39,247 bases of DNA from Clostridia bacterium (GCA_017514685.1 JAFWJN010000010.1:1-39247), one strand, 5' to 3'; positions 1 to 7,447 are shown, numbered from the stretch's first letter. Numbers and translations: made by a program. The notes: generated by a model from the sequence alone, not told the origin.

Positions 1-56
1 CAATTTCCGGCAACGGATCCTGATGACAAACCGTACAGCCTGACCCTGAGACGCAG

Positions 57-86
57 TGAACCCACTGCCCTCGGGCAGTGGGTTCA
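57..86. repeat. 14-nt perfect inverted repeat (hairpin)
   Basis: Two 14-nt arms (57-70 and 73-86) are exact reverse complements around TC, so the RNA or single-stranded DNA would fold into a long GC-rich stem with a CUCG-type tetraloop. It lies about 100 bp beyond the stop of the minus-strand ligase-like gene. Neither side carries a clear run of T, so it is not a textbook intrinsic terminator. It could be an insertion-sequence end or a repeated extragenic hairpin. The sequence shows only the hairpin; the role is unknown. Confidence 0.6.
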
Positions 87-187
87 GAATTACTCTTTGA
101 CTGTTTCTACAAGCTCAACCCCAACTATTGACATTGAGCCGATATTCTGCCGTATGATAATTACGGCTGGATTAGGGGAGACAGGAC

Positions 188-1384
188 TCAGTTCGTGTAA
201 TTATCGAAATAGCCCTGCACCAGAACGACAGGCGTTCCTTTGTCACCAGAACCGGAGGTCAGATCGCACAGAGAACCGATCAGGTCGGTGAGCTGGCGGG
301 GAGTGGTTCCTTCGGATGCCATCTTGCCGAACAGATCATGATCTTTCTTGCGGATGCTCTCGGAAATGGCTTCCTTCAGTGCATCGCCGGAGAGTTCTTT
401 GTAATCATTGTCCGCAAGATATTTGAGCTTGAGCTCGTTGGGCGTTCCAATCAGACCGCTGGTGTAGGCGGGAGAAACGACCGGGTCGGCGAGCTCCCAG
501 ATTTTGCCCTGGGGATCTTTGAAAGCACCGTCACCGTAGATCATGACTTCCACGTTTTTCCCGGTTTCTTCCTTGATGCGGCGCTGAATTTCGGACACAA
601 CAGGCATCGGGTTGCGGGGGAACAGTTTTACGGTATCTTCGGTGGATTTATTGGAGCCCAAGAGACCGCTGGTCTCGTTATATCCGCTGCCGTGAACAGG
701 AGCGGAAAGGATATCGTCCAGTCCGAAGACGAGGCGGGCGCCTGCTGCTTTTAAGATGCGCTTGGTGCGTGCGCGGGTATGAATGTCGCAGGTCAGAACA
801 GCGTCTGTATAGGAGAGGATCGCGCGGGGATTGTTCGCAAAGATGATTTCCGCTTCCGCACCGCTCTCACGGATCAGATTGCCGTAGTACTCGACATAGT
901 CCACATTGGTGAACGGATGACGGTTGACACCGAAGTACTGACGGTACTGTTCGAGAGTCAAAACATCCGAATAGGGATTGACGCCTGCTTCATCCAGCTT
1001 GTCCAGACTGACCAGTTCGTTACCGACTTCGTCGGACGGATAGCTGAGCATTAGGACGATCTTCTTGGCGCCTTTTGCGATACCGCGGAGGCAAATCGCA
1101 AAACGGTTTCTGGAAAGAATCGGGAAGATAACGCCGACCGTTCCTCCGCCGAGTTTCTTTCTGACATCAGCAGCAATATCGTCAACAGTCGCATAATTGC
1201 CCTGTGCACGGGCAACCACGGATTCGGTTACTGCGATAACGTCACGGTCACGAAGGGCGAAACCATCGCTCTTCGCCGCAGCGAGTACGCTCTCGACAAC
1301 GATCTCAGGAAGATTATCACCCTGACGGATAATGGGGCAGCGAATGCCGCGGGAAACGGTACCGACACGTCTTGTAGCTTCCAT
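188..1384 (-). CDS. Coenzyme F420-0:L-glutamate ligase-like protein
   Basis: The product is 398 aa. The ATG at 1384 was chosen because AAAGGAG lies 9 nt upstream; the longer open frame reaching 1534 runs into the promoter. The N-terminal half (RVGTVSRGIRCPII, then RDRDVIAVTESVVARAQG) resembles the CofE/F420_ligase fold, which in archaea and actinobacteria adds glutamate to F420-0 using GTP. The protein is clearly longer than CofE itself (about 250 aa) and matches the long version widespread in Bacillota that do not make F420. No other F420 gene is in the window, so the true substrate is unknown; an amide or gamma-glutamyl ligase reaction is only a guess from the family. It is a single-gene transcript with its own promoter. 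No signal peptide or membrane segment is seen, so it should be cytoplasmic. Confidence 0.8.
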   Translation of the reverse strand: MEATRRVGTVSRGIRCPIIRQGDNLPEIVVESVLAAAKSDGFALRDRDVIAVTESVVARAQGNYATVDDIAADVRKKLGGGTVGVIFPILSRNRFAICLRGIAKGAKKIVLMLSYPSDEVGNELVSLDKLDEAGVNPYSDVLTLEQYRQYFGVNRHPFTNVDYVEYYGNLIRESGAEAEIIFANNPRAILSYTDAVLTCDIHTRARTKRILKAAGARLVFGLDDILSAPVHGSGYNETSGLLGSNKSTEDTVKLFPRNPMPVVSEIQRRIKEETGKNVEVMIYGDGAFKDPQGKIWELADPVVSPAYTSGLIGTPNELKLKYLADNDYKELSGDALKEAISESIRKKDHDLFGKMASEGTTPRQLTDLIGSLCDLTSGSGDKGTPVVLVQGYFDNYTN

Positions 1385-1462
1385 GTTTATAGTCTCCTTT
1401 ATAACAATACTTTGACAGGCGGCCGGATTTACCGGTCCGCGCGGGTTTTCAATGACAGTATT

Positions 1463-1491
1463 ATTATAGTTTTTTTTGGAGCATGGTACAA
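1463..1491 (-). promoter_or_regulatory. Promoter of the F420 ligase-like gene
   Basis: On the minus strand a perfect TATAAT (plus-strand 1463-1468) follows TTGTAC (1486-1491) with a 17-nt spacer. The leader to the ATG would be about 70 nt. The -35 box is only a half match; the call rests on the -10 box and the spacing. Confidence 0.55.
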
Positions 1492-1690
1492 GTAAAAACT
1501 GGATATAGAGAAGTCCCATAGGTGCGTAAAACACCGGGAATCAGACCTAAAATGCGCGCTTGCATAGAAGGTATATGAAATAGGAATAACATGCGCTTGG
1601 ATTCGAAAGACCGGTATTAGCAGGTCAATAATTTTTGTAGAGAAACACAAGAAAAAAAGAGATTTCGTTATAGCGTTTTTTTAGGCGGTA

Positions 1691-1724
1691 TGATATGATT
1701 ATTAAAAATCGGCATGCATGCCGA
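1691..1724 (+). promoter_or_regulatory. Extended -10 promoter with 16-bp palindrome at the start site
   Basis: TGA-TATGAT (1691-1699) is an extended -10 element without a good -35 box. Transcription should begin near 1706. Immediately after, at 1709-1724, lies the perfect palindrome TCGGCATGCATGCCGA. A palindrome over the start of transcription is a typical place for a repressor operator. The ATG of the first gene follows at 1750 with AGAGGAG before it. The binding protein is unknown. Confidence 0.5.
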
Positions 1725-1749
1725 CCACTTTGAAATAGAGGAGAACGCT

Positions 1750-2241
1750 ATGGAAACCAAAACGTACAAAAAAGGCGACATTATTTTCAGACAAGGTGAT
1801 CCCGGCGATTGTCTGTATGATATTCACTGGGGAACCGTCGGAGTGTATGCAAATTACGGAATGCCGGATGAGAAACTTCTTGCAGAACTGGAAGGAGACG
1901 ACTTCTTCGGAGAGATGGGCCTTCTGGAAAAAGAACCCCGCTCCGCAACCGTAGTTGTACTGGAGAAGAATACCCAGATCGCTAAAGTTACGGAAGAAGA
2001 TTTTATGAGCTTTTTTGCGGAAAGACCGGAAAAAGCACTGAAAATCATGATTCAGCTGAGCGAACGGCTGCGGAAGACAACCAAGGATTATCTGGAAGCG
2101 TGCCGCGTAGTTTATGAGTCGGTGGAAGCGGAGAAGAACGGAGAAGAGAAGAGCTCCTGGCTGAAGGAGACGATCGACGAAATCTGCGCCGTCTATAAGG
2201 ATTATAACTTCTACTTCCATGACTGGGATCGGTTCATGTGA
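1750..2241 (+). CDS. Stand-alone cyclic nucleotide-binding protein (first copy)
   Basis: The product is 163 aa and consists of one CNB domain (about residues 1-115) with a helical tail. The phosphate-binding cassette is intact: FGEMGLLEKEPRSAT has the Glu that contacts the ribose and the Arg that contacts the cyclic phosphate. Unlike CRP/FNR regulators it has no C-terminal helix-turn-helix, so it should act through protein contacts, not DNA. Its start is the ATG at 1750, with AGAGGAG 6-7 nt upstream. It is the first gene of the operon and is followed after 40 bp by a second CNB gene of the same build, so the pair looks like a tandem duplication. A class III cyclase is encoded later in the same operon and is the obvious source of the ligand. 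Whether cAMP or cGMP binds cannot be read from the sequence. Confidence 0.88.
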   Translation: METKTYKKGDIIFRQGDPGDCLYDIHWGTVGVYANYGMPDEKLLAELEGDDFFGEMGLLEKEPRSATVVVLEKNTQIAKVTEEDFMSFFAERPEKALKIMIQLSERLRKTTKDYLEACRVVYESVEAEKNGEEKSSWLKETIDEICAVYKDYNFYFHDWDRFM

Positions 2242-2281
2242 GAAACCATGGGAAGACGACAGATTGACAGGAGGATCTATT

Positions 2282-2752
2282 ATGAAAGAATTGGTTTTTC
2301 AGAAAAATGATGTGATTTTCAAACAGGGACAGTTCCAGTCCACGATGTTCGATATCGGCAAGGGATGCATCGGCATTTATGCGAACTACGGCGAAGCAGA
2401 TGAAAAACAGCTCGCGGTGTTCGGTCCGGAGCAGGTTTTTGGAGAAATGGGAATGATTGAAGCCCTTCCGCGTTCTGCGACAGCGGTTGCTTTGGAAGAT
2501 GAAACGGTTGTGTATGAAATCGATGGGGAAGAGTTTTCATCCTACTTCAGAGATAAGCCGGCGAAAGTGTTCCTGATCATGAAGCAGCTCAGCCAGAGAA
2601 TTCGTGAGACGAACCGAAATTATCTGGATGCGTGCCGTACCATTTATGAGGCTCGGGAAGCGGCAGAAAAGAATGAGAACAAGAGCCCGTGGATTCAAGA
2701 ACATCTGAAATTCTTCTATGAGGTCTATCGTAATTTCGGTCGTATCAAATAA
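2282..2752 (+). CDS. Stand-alone cyclic nucleotide-binding protein (second copy)
   Basis: The product is 156 aa, a single CNB domain plus a helical tail, with the cassette FGEMGMIEALPRSAT intact (Glu and Arg present). It shares with the preceding protein the motifs GxxGIYANYGxxDEK, FGEMG, PRSAT and a tail ending in an aromatic-rich helix, so the two are paralogues from a local duplication. The ATG at 2282 is preceded by ACAGGAGG; an upstream in-frame ATG at 2219 overlaps the first gene and lacks a ribosome site. No DNA-binding domain is present. Two receptors with slightly different cassettes could differ in affinity or ligand, or bind each other. It lies 40 bp before the PP2C phosphatase gene, suggesting that it controls that protein. 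Confidence 0.88.
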   Translation: MKELVFQKNDVIFKQGQFQSTMFDIGKGCIGIYANYGEADEKQLAVFGPEQVFGEMGMIEALPRSATAVALEDETVVYEIDGEEFSSYFRDKPAKVFLIMKQLSQRIRETNRNYLDACRTIYEAREAAEKNENKSPWIQEHLKFFYEVYRNFGRIK

Positions 2753-2792
2753 TTACTGTCGGAATCATCAATGCAAGTGAGGAGGGAACGTC

Positions 2793-4961
2793 TTGCCGGA
2801 GAAAAGATATAATGAAATGACGGAAGACGAGAAGAGACGCTATTCTCTGAAAAGACGTGTTCTTCGGGCAACAGTCCAAACTTCCGTGATTCTTGCCGTG
2901 ATTGCATTGCTGATCGGGTCGGCTTTGTATACTTCTCAGGCTGTCAGCAAAAAGATTTCAGAAGCGTTCAATCTATCCAGAAACGCAGCGTCGATATTGC
3001 CAAAATTGGAAGATATCGGTCCGTACGTGGAGGAAGTCATGTCGGTTTACCGATCACTTCCTGAAAAAGAACGGATGAAGACGGGAACCGCTGAATACCG
3101 GGAGCATTTTAAGAGCCTTTCCGAAAGCGGAATCTATCAGGTTACAGTCAGTCTGCTGGATGATTTTCTGGATGCGAGTGAGGTGTATGATATCTATCTT
3201 GCTGCATATGATCCCGAAACAAATGCAATCGTGTACCTGGCTGATCCGGATGAACAGAGCCCGATCATGCCGGGAGAATGGGAATACACCTCTTCTCGGG
3301 GAATTGCTAAATTCATGGGATGGAACGGTGAAGGAATGCTGTATGACATCGACCGGACCGAGAAATACGGCTGGCTTTGTACTAGTGGAGTTCCTGTTTA
3401 TGAGTCCCGGAATGTGAAAGCATTTATTCTGTCAGACGTAACCTTGATGGATGCCGCAAGAAGTATTGTTTCCTTCATTCTTCAGCTGACTCTTGGAGTG
3501 GCTGCGGCAACGGTTCTGATTGCAGTGAGTGCGGCGAAACATCTGGATAAGACCCTCGTGAAGCCGGTAGACTCTATTTCGGAAGCGGCAATGCGCTACA
3601 TAGAGGATAAAAAGACCGGCAAAGAAGTTCCGAATCATTTTGAGTCGCTGAATATCCGAACAGGGGACGAGATCGAAAGACTTGCGCTTGTGATGACGGA
3701 TATGGAGAAAGAACTCTCTTATCATGAGAAAGAATTGACAGCGGTCACAGCGGAAAAAGAAAAGATCGGCGCAGAATTGAATATTGCCGGGCAGATTCAG
3801 GAGGGAATGCTTCCCGGAATCTTTCCTCCTTTCCCGGAACGTCCGGAGTTTGATATTTTCGCACTGATGCATCCTGCAAAAGAGGTCGGCGGCGATTTCT
3901 ACGATTTTTTCCTGATCGATGACGATCATCTGGCACTGGTAATCGCTGATGTATCCGGAAAAGGGGTTCCGGCGGCACTCTTCATGATGGTGTCAGAAAT
4001 TCTGATCAAGAATTATGCATCAATGCCGAAAGCTACCCCTGCGGGAATACTGGCAAAAGTCAATCACGCAATCTGCAGCAACAACAAAGCGGAAATGTTC
4101 GTTACCGTGTGGCTCGGGATTCTGGAGATTTCCACCGGACATCTCAAAGCTGCAAATGCCGGACACGAATATCCGGCAATCCGCCGGAAGGGCGGCAATT
4201 TCGAACTGTATAAAGATCCGCATAGCTTCGTGATCGGCGGGATGGACGGCCTGCGCTACAAAGAATATGAACTGGAACTGGCTCCCGAAGACTGTCTGTT
4301 CGTATATACGGACGGAGTGACCGAAGCATCCGATCCGGAACTGAAGATGTTTGGAACCGCACGGATGCTTGAAACACTCAACATTGAGCCGAATGTACAT
4401 CCCGAGAGACTGCTGAACCGGGTCAAGGACGCGATTCAAACATTCTGTGGCAGTGAACCGCAGTTCGACGATATCACTATGATGGCTCTTCGCTACTGCG
4501 GAAAAGAAACCAAGAAACTGACGGTCAAGGCTAAAACAAAATATCTGGACCGTGTACTATCCTTCATCGACAGGGAACTCGAAGAGGCAGGGTGCTCCGT
4601 TAAAACCAAGATGCAGATTGATGTTGCAGTGGAAGAACTGTTCGTCAATATTGCAAAGTATGCGTATGCGCCTGAAACCGGAAACGCAGTTATCGGAATT
4701 CGGATTGAAGAGGATCCTCTTGTCGCTGAGATTACATTCTCAGACAGCGGTATTCCATATAATCCGCTGGAGAGGGAAGACCCCGATATTACTCTTTCCG
4801 CTGAAGAAAGGGAAATTGGCGGGCTTGGAATCTTGATCGTGAAAAAGAGCATGGATGATATCAGTTATCATTACCGGAACGGGCAAAATATCGTAACCAT
4901 TCGTAAAACCCTACAGCAGAAGGAGATAAAAAATGCTGAAGATCAATCAGACAAGGAATGA
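2793..4961 (+). CDS. Membrane PP2C (SpoIIE/RsbU-type) phosphatase fused to an RsbW-like kinase domain
   Basis: The product is 722 aa. The chosen start is TTG at 2793, since TGAGGAGGG stands 6 nt before it; the next ATG is 8 codons inside. Order of parts: membrane helix (about 27-50), extracytoplasmic sensor region (50-222), second helix (about 224-248), HAMP-like segment and coiled coil (250-345), PP2C phosphatase (345-570) with the metal-site motifs GGDFYDFF and VIADVSGKGVPAALFM and a late DDITMM, then a HATPase_c domain (about 585-705) with N box EELFVNIAKYAY, DSGIPYNP and GGLGILIVKK. Known RsbU-type phosphatases dephosphorylate RsbV-type STAS proteins, while RsbW-type kinases phosphorylate them, so the two opposite activities sit in one chain. 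Its stop overlaps the STAS gene, the likely substrate, by 29 nt. The external domain could sense a small molecule; its ligand is unknown. Confidence 0.88.
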   Translation: MPEKRYNEMTEDEKRRYSLKRRVLRATVQTSVILAVIALLIGSALYTSQAVSKKISEAFNLSRNAASILPKLEDIGPYVEEVMSVYRSLPEKERMKTGTAEYREHFKSLSESGIYQVTVSLLDDFLDASEVYDIYLAAYDPETNAIVYLADPDEQSPIMPGEWEYTSSRGIAKFMGWNGEGMLYDIDRTEKYGWLCTSGVPVYESRNVKAFILSDVTLMDAARSIVSFILQLTLGVAAATVLIAVSAAKHLDKTLVKPVDSISEAAMRYIEDKKTGKEVPNHFESLNIRTGDEIERLALVMTDMEKELSYHEKELTAVTAEKEKIGAELNIAGQIQEGMLPGIFPPFPERPEFDIFALMHPAKEVGGDFYDFFLIDDDHLALVIADVSGKGVPAALFMMVSEILIKNYASMPKATPAGILAKVNHAICSNNKAEMFVTVWLGILEISTGHLKAANAGHEYPAIRRKGGNFELYKDPHSFVIGGMDGLRYKEYELELAPEDCLFVYTDGVTEASDPELKMFGTARMLETLNIEPNVHPERLLNRVKDAIQTFCGSEPQFDDITMMALRYCGKETKKLTVKAKTKYLDRVLSFIDRELEEAGCSVKTKMQIDVAVEELFVNIAKYAYAPETGNAVIGIRIEEDPLVAEITFSDSGIPYNPLEREDPDITLSAEEREIGGLGILIVKKSMDDISYHYRNGQNIVTIRKTLQQKEIKNAEDQSDKE

Positions 4962-5232
4962 AAAGAATGTAACTGTTGAACTGGAAGGCAGACTGGACAC
5001 CAATACCGCACCGGAACTGGAAGCAGCCTTTGGTGAAATCCTGGAGGGTGTTGAGTCACTGGTGCTGGACTTTGAGAAACTGGAATATGTTTCTTCAGCA
5101 GGATTGAGAGTGCTGCTCTCAGCTCAGAAGACCATGACGAAGCAGGGGGAAATGAAACTGGTGCATGTGAATGAAACGATCGGCGAGATTTTTGAAGTAA
5201 CCGGATTCTGCGACATTCTCACAATCGAATAA
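4933..5232 (+). CDS. STAS-domain anti-anti-sigma-type protein (RsbV-like)
   Basis: The product is 99 aa and is one STAS domain. The motif YVSSAGLRVLL (residues 52-62) carries the phospho-acceptor position, predicted Ser55 by comparison with the DS(S/T)G site of RsbV and SpoIIAA; the usual Asp before it is Ser here, a common variant. The gene begins inside the end of the phosphatase/kinase gene (29-nt overlap, with CAGAAGGAG upstream of the ATG), so the two are almost certainly translationally coupled partners. In known systems the unphosphorylated STAS protein releases a target from an RsbW-type kinase. No sigma factor is nearby, so the final target is not identified. A terminator-like hairpin follows the gene. 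Confidence 0.9.
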   Translation: MLKINQTRNEKNVTVELEGRLDTNTAPELEAAFGEILEGVESLVLDFEKLEYVSSAGLRVLLSAQKTMTKQGEMKLVHVNETIGEIFEVTGFCDILTIE

Positions 5233-5245
5233 CAGCCCCTTTTTG

Positions 5246-5283
5246 CAATTCCGGAACCGGAAGGCCGGAATTGTTTCTTTTCT
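5246..5283 (+). terminator. Hairpin with T-rich tail after the STAS gene
   Basis: CAATTCCGG (5246-5254) pairs perfectly with CCGGAATTG (5265-5273), followed by TTTCTTTTCT. It looks like an intrinsic terminator, perhaps partial because the T run is interrupted. It would lower expression of the downstream oxidoreductase-to-lipoprotein genes relative to the switch genes, or mark the operon boundary. Confidence 0.65.
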
Positions 5284-5300
5284 GCAGCCGGAGGAAATGA

Positions 5301-5879
5301 ATGAAAAAAATCCTTTGGATTGATGCATGTGTCAGAAAAGAGTCCAGAACCAGAAAATTGGCAGAGCATATCCTCTCCAAACTGGACGGAACGGTGACCA
5401 GAGTCGATCTTGACAAAGAGCAGATTCCGCCACTGACGGGAAAAATGTTAACATATCGCAGCAGGAAAGCAGAGAAACAGGATTTTTCGGATCCTGTTTT
5501 CCGCTATGCCGTGCAGTTTAAGGATGCGGATGAGATTCTGATTTCCGCGCCTTACTGGGATTTATCATTTCCTGCATCGCTGAAATCATATATAGAAGCA
5601 ATCAACATTGTGGGGCTGACCTTCCGCTATACAGAGGAAAATCAACCGGTGAGCATGATCAAGGCAAAACGTCTGATCTATGTGACGACAGCAGGAGGCA
5701 GGATCCTATCAGAGGAACCCGGATTCGGTTATATCCGGCTTGTTATGAACAGCTTTTACGGAATTGAAGAATTCCTGTGTTTCAAGTCGGAAAACCTGGA
5801 TCTGATCGGTGCTGATCCGGAAAGCATTCTGAAGAAGAGCAGGGAAGAAATTGACAGAACTTTTTTGGAGGAACAATAA
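5301..5879 (+). CDS. NAD(P)H-dependent FMN oxidoreductase (flavodoxin-like fold)
   Basis: The product is 192 aa. The N-terminal beta strand and phosphate loop (KKILWIDACVRKESRTRKLA) and the central APYWDLSFPASLKSYIEAI segment match the Flavodoxin_2/AzoR group of FMN-dependent NAD(P)H:quinone or azo reductases. Such enzymes are soluble dimers that pass two electrons from NAD(P)H to quinones, azo dyes or flavins. The ATG is preceded by GCCGGAGG. The stop is followed with no gap by the ATG of the MBL hydrolase, so the two are co-translated. A redox enzyme inside a signalling operon may be a regulated output or a detoxification function; nothing here settles its substrate. Confidence 0.8.
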   Translation: MKKILWIDACVRKESRTRKLAEHILSKLDGTVTRVDLDKEQIPPLTGKMLTYRSRKAEKQDFSDPVFRYAVQFKDADEILISAPYWDLSFPASLKSYIEAINIVGLTFRYTEENQPVSMIKAKRLIYVTTAGGRILSEEPGFGYIRLVMNSFYGIEEFLCFKSENLDLIGADPESILKKSREEIDRTFLEEQ

Positions 5880-6671
5880 ATGAATCGATTCAGCCTGACA
5901 GTTCTCGGAACCCGCGGCTCTGTGACGGTCAGTGGAAAAGAATATGAAAGGTTCGGCGGAATGACCTCCTGTTATCTGGTCAGAGCAGGAGATCAGGTCC
6001 TCTTTTTAGACGCAGGAGCGGGGATTATCCATGCTCCGGAAATGGAAGAAAGCGAGCCTGCCATTCTGATTTCTCATTTGCACCTGGATCATCTGGTCGG
6101 TCTTGGAATGTATCCGAGATTGTCAAAGAAGGGAAGATGTACGAAAATATATCTGCCTGCGAAGGATGACGACAACGCGCTTGCGGAACTGGACAGTCTG
6201 TATTCTCCTCCTTACTGGCCATGCAGTTTGACCGATTACAGCGGAACGCTGGAAGTTCACGCGCTGAATCTTCCCATGAAGATCGGTGAGGTTACGGTTG
6301 AGGGAATGAAAGGTAATCATCCGGGCGGTTCCATCGTCATGAAATTGTCTTATGAAGGAAAAAGCATCGTTTATGCAACCGACTATGAGTATGAGAGGAT
6401 TTCTTTCGAAAGACTGAAAGAGTTTGCCAAAGACTGCGATCTCCTTTTGTACGATGCGCAGTATACGGAAGAGGAGTATGAAAGAAAGAAGGGCTTTGGA
6501 CATTCTACCGCAGAGAAAGGAATTGAGCTGATGAACTCCTGCGGAGCGAAAAGGATGCTTCTGGTTCATCATGATCCTCAAAGTAAGGACGGAGAACTGG
6601 ACCGGAGAGAACTTTTGCTTCCGGTTCCGAATGTTCATTATGCCAGAGAGAATGAGGAGATCCTGTTGTGA
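5880..6671 (+). CDS. Metallo-beta-lactamase-fold hydrolase (possible cyclic phosphodiesterase)
   Basis: The product is 263 aa. It starts with a TRGSVTVSG strand and carries the zinc motif HLHLDHLVGLG (HxHxDH), a later NHPGGS histidine, YATDYEYE (the bridging Asp) and a C-terminal VHHDP histidine, so the two-zinc site appears complete. The build resembles the COG1235/PhnP-like group, which includes cyclic phosphate phosphodiesterases. Its gene overlaps the nucleotide cyclase gene by 4 nt (GTGA), so both proteins should be made in a fixed ratio. That suggests the hydrolase may break down the cyclase product, an inference that the motifs permit but do not prove. The ATG directly follows the oxidoreductase stop and has GGAGGAAC in front. 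Confidence 0.78.
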   Translation: MNRFSLTVLGTRGSVTVSGKEYERFGGMTSCYLVRAGDQVLFLDAGAGIIHAPEMEESEPAILISHLHLDHLVGLGMYPRLSKKGRCTKIYLPAKDDDNALAELDSLYSPPYWPCSLTDYSGTLEVHALNLPMKIGEVTVEGMKGNHPGGSIVMKLSYEGKSIVYATDYEYERISFERLKEFAKDCDLLLYDAQYTEEEYERKKGFGHSTAEKGIELMNSCGAKRMLLVHHDPQSKDGELDRRELLLPVPNVHYARENEEILL

Positions 6672-7447
6672 GCGACAAGAAGATACAATCAATTGAAGAG
6701 GCGGAGAAAGAGATCAGCAGACTTCAAAATGCGATCCGGCATAGGGATGAGTTCATTCGGAAAACATTCGGGCGGTATCTGACAGACGAAGTGGTGGAGG
6801 AAATACTGGATTCCAAGGATGGCCTGAAAATCGGAGGAGAGCGGCGCGAAGTTTCGATACTGTTTACCGACTTGCGGCATTCTACCGAGATTTCGGAGCA
6901 GATGGATCCGGAAGACTTTATCCGAATGCTGAATCATTATCTGAGTGAAATGATAGAAATCATCAATGCCTGGCAGGGTAACATTCTGGAATTTGTCGGA
7001 GATGCGATTGTTGTGGTTTTCGGAGCGCCAAAGGTAAATGATGAATCCGCAAGAGATGCTGTTGCCTGTGCCGTTGCCATGCAGCGGAGAATGGAAGCAG
7101 TCAATGCATGGAACAGAGAACATGGTTTTCGGGAACTTGCCCAGGGAATCGGGATTCATAAGGGCGCTGCGATATTGGGAAATATCGGTTCTCAGACCCG
7201 GATGAAGTATGATATGATCGGGCGGAATGTCAATCTGACTTCCCGAATCGAAGGATATACGGAAGGCGGTCAGATCCTTGTTTCGGATGAAGCGCTGGAA
7301 GCTGCGGGATCGCTTGTGCACACAGATCCGGATGGAGATCTGAAAGTTAAACCAAAGGGAATCAAGGAAGAAATTACGATTCACAGTGTCATCGGTTTCG
7401 GGAAAAGTCGTATTCCGGGACATGAAACTGATAATTCAGAACGCTAA
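6668..7447 (+). CDS. Class III adenylate/guanylate cyclase
   Basis: The product is 259 aa, started by GTG at 6668 with GAGGAG upstream. A short N-terminal coiled helix (1-50) precedes one class III cyclase domain (about 55-240). Both metal-binding Asp residues are visible: FTD68 and GD112. The transition-state Asn189 and Arg193 are in NVNLTSRIEG. Asp182 (YDMIG) fits the adenine-selecting position, but the partner lysine position (four before Asp112) is Glu108, as in guanylate cyclases. The choice between ATP and GTP is therefore uncertain. No membrane segment or sensor domain is fused, so control must come from other proteins. Class III domains work as dimers. Its likely receptors are the two CNB proteins at the start of the operon. 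Confidence 0.9.
   Translation: MSDKKIQSIEEAEKEISRLQNAIRHRDEFIRKTFGRYLTDEVVEEILDSKDGLKIGGERREVSILFTDLRHSTEISEQMDPEDFIRMLNHYLSEMIEIINAWQGNILEFVGDAIVVVFGAPKVNDESARDAVACAVAMQRRMEAVNAWNREHGFRELAQGIGIHKGAAILGNIGSQTRMKYDMIGRNVNLTSRIEGYTEGGQILVSDEALEAAGSLVHTDPDGDLKVKPKGIKEEITIHSVIGFGKSRIPGHETDNSER

Larger units (their letters stand above)
1385..1749. other. Intergenic region between divergent genes
   Basis: This 365-bp AT-rich gap separates the minus-strand ligase-like gene from the plus-strand signalling operon. It holds a promoter for each side (described separately) and a 16-bp palindrome. A minus-strand open frame of 73 codons here has no ribosome site or recognisable product and is not called. 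Nothing else was recognised. Confidence 0.6.

Noticed and set aside
97-291. Plus-strand open frame, open from the window edge
   Set aside because: It has no ribosome site, its translation shows no family features, and its last 100 bases lie antisense to the ligase-like gene.
188-1384. An F420 biosynthesis cluster
   Set aside because: Only one ligase-like gene is present and no other F420 gene was found in the window.
1750-2752. Reading the CNB genes as CRP/FNR transcription factors
   Set aside because: Both end without a helix-turn-helix domain, at 163 and 156 residues.
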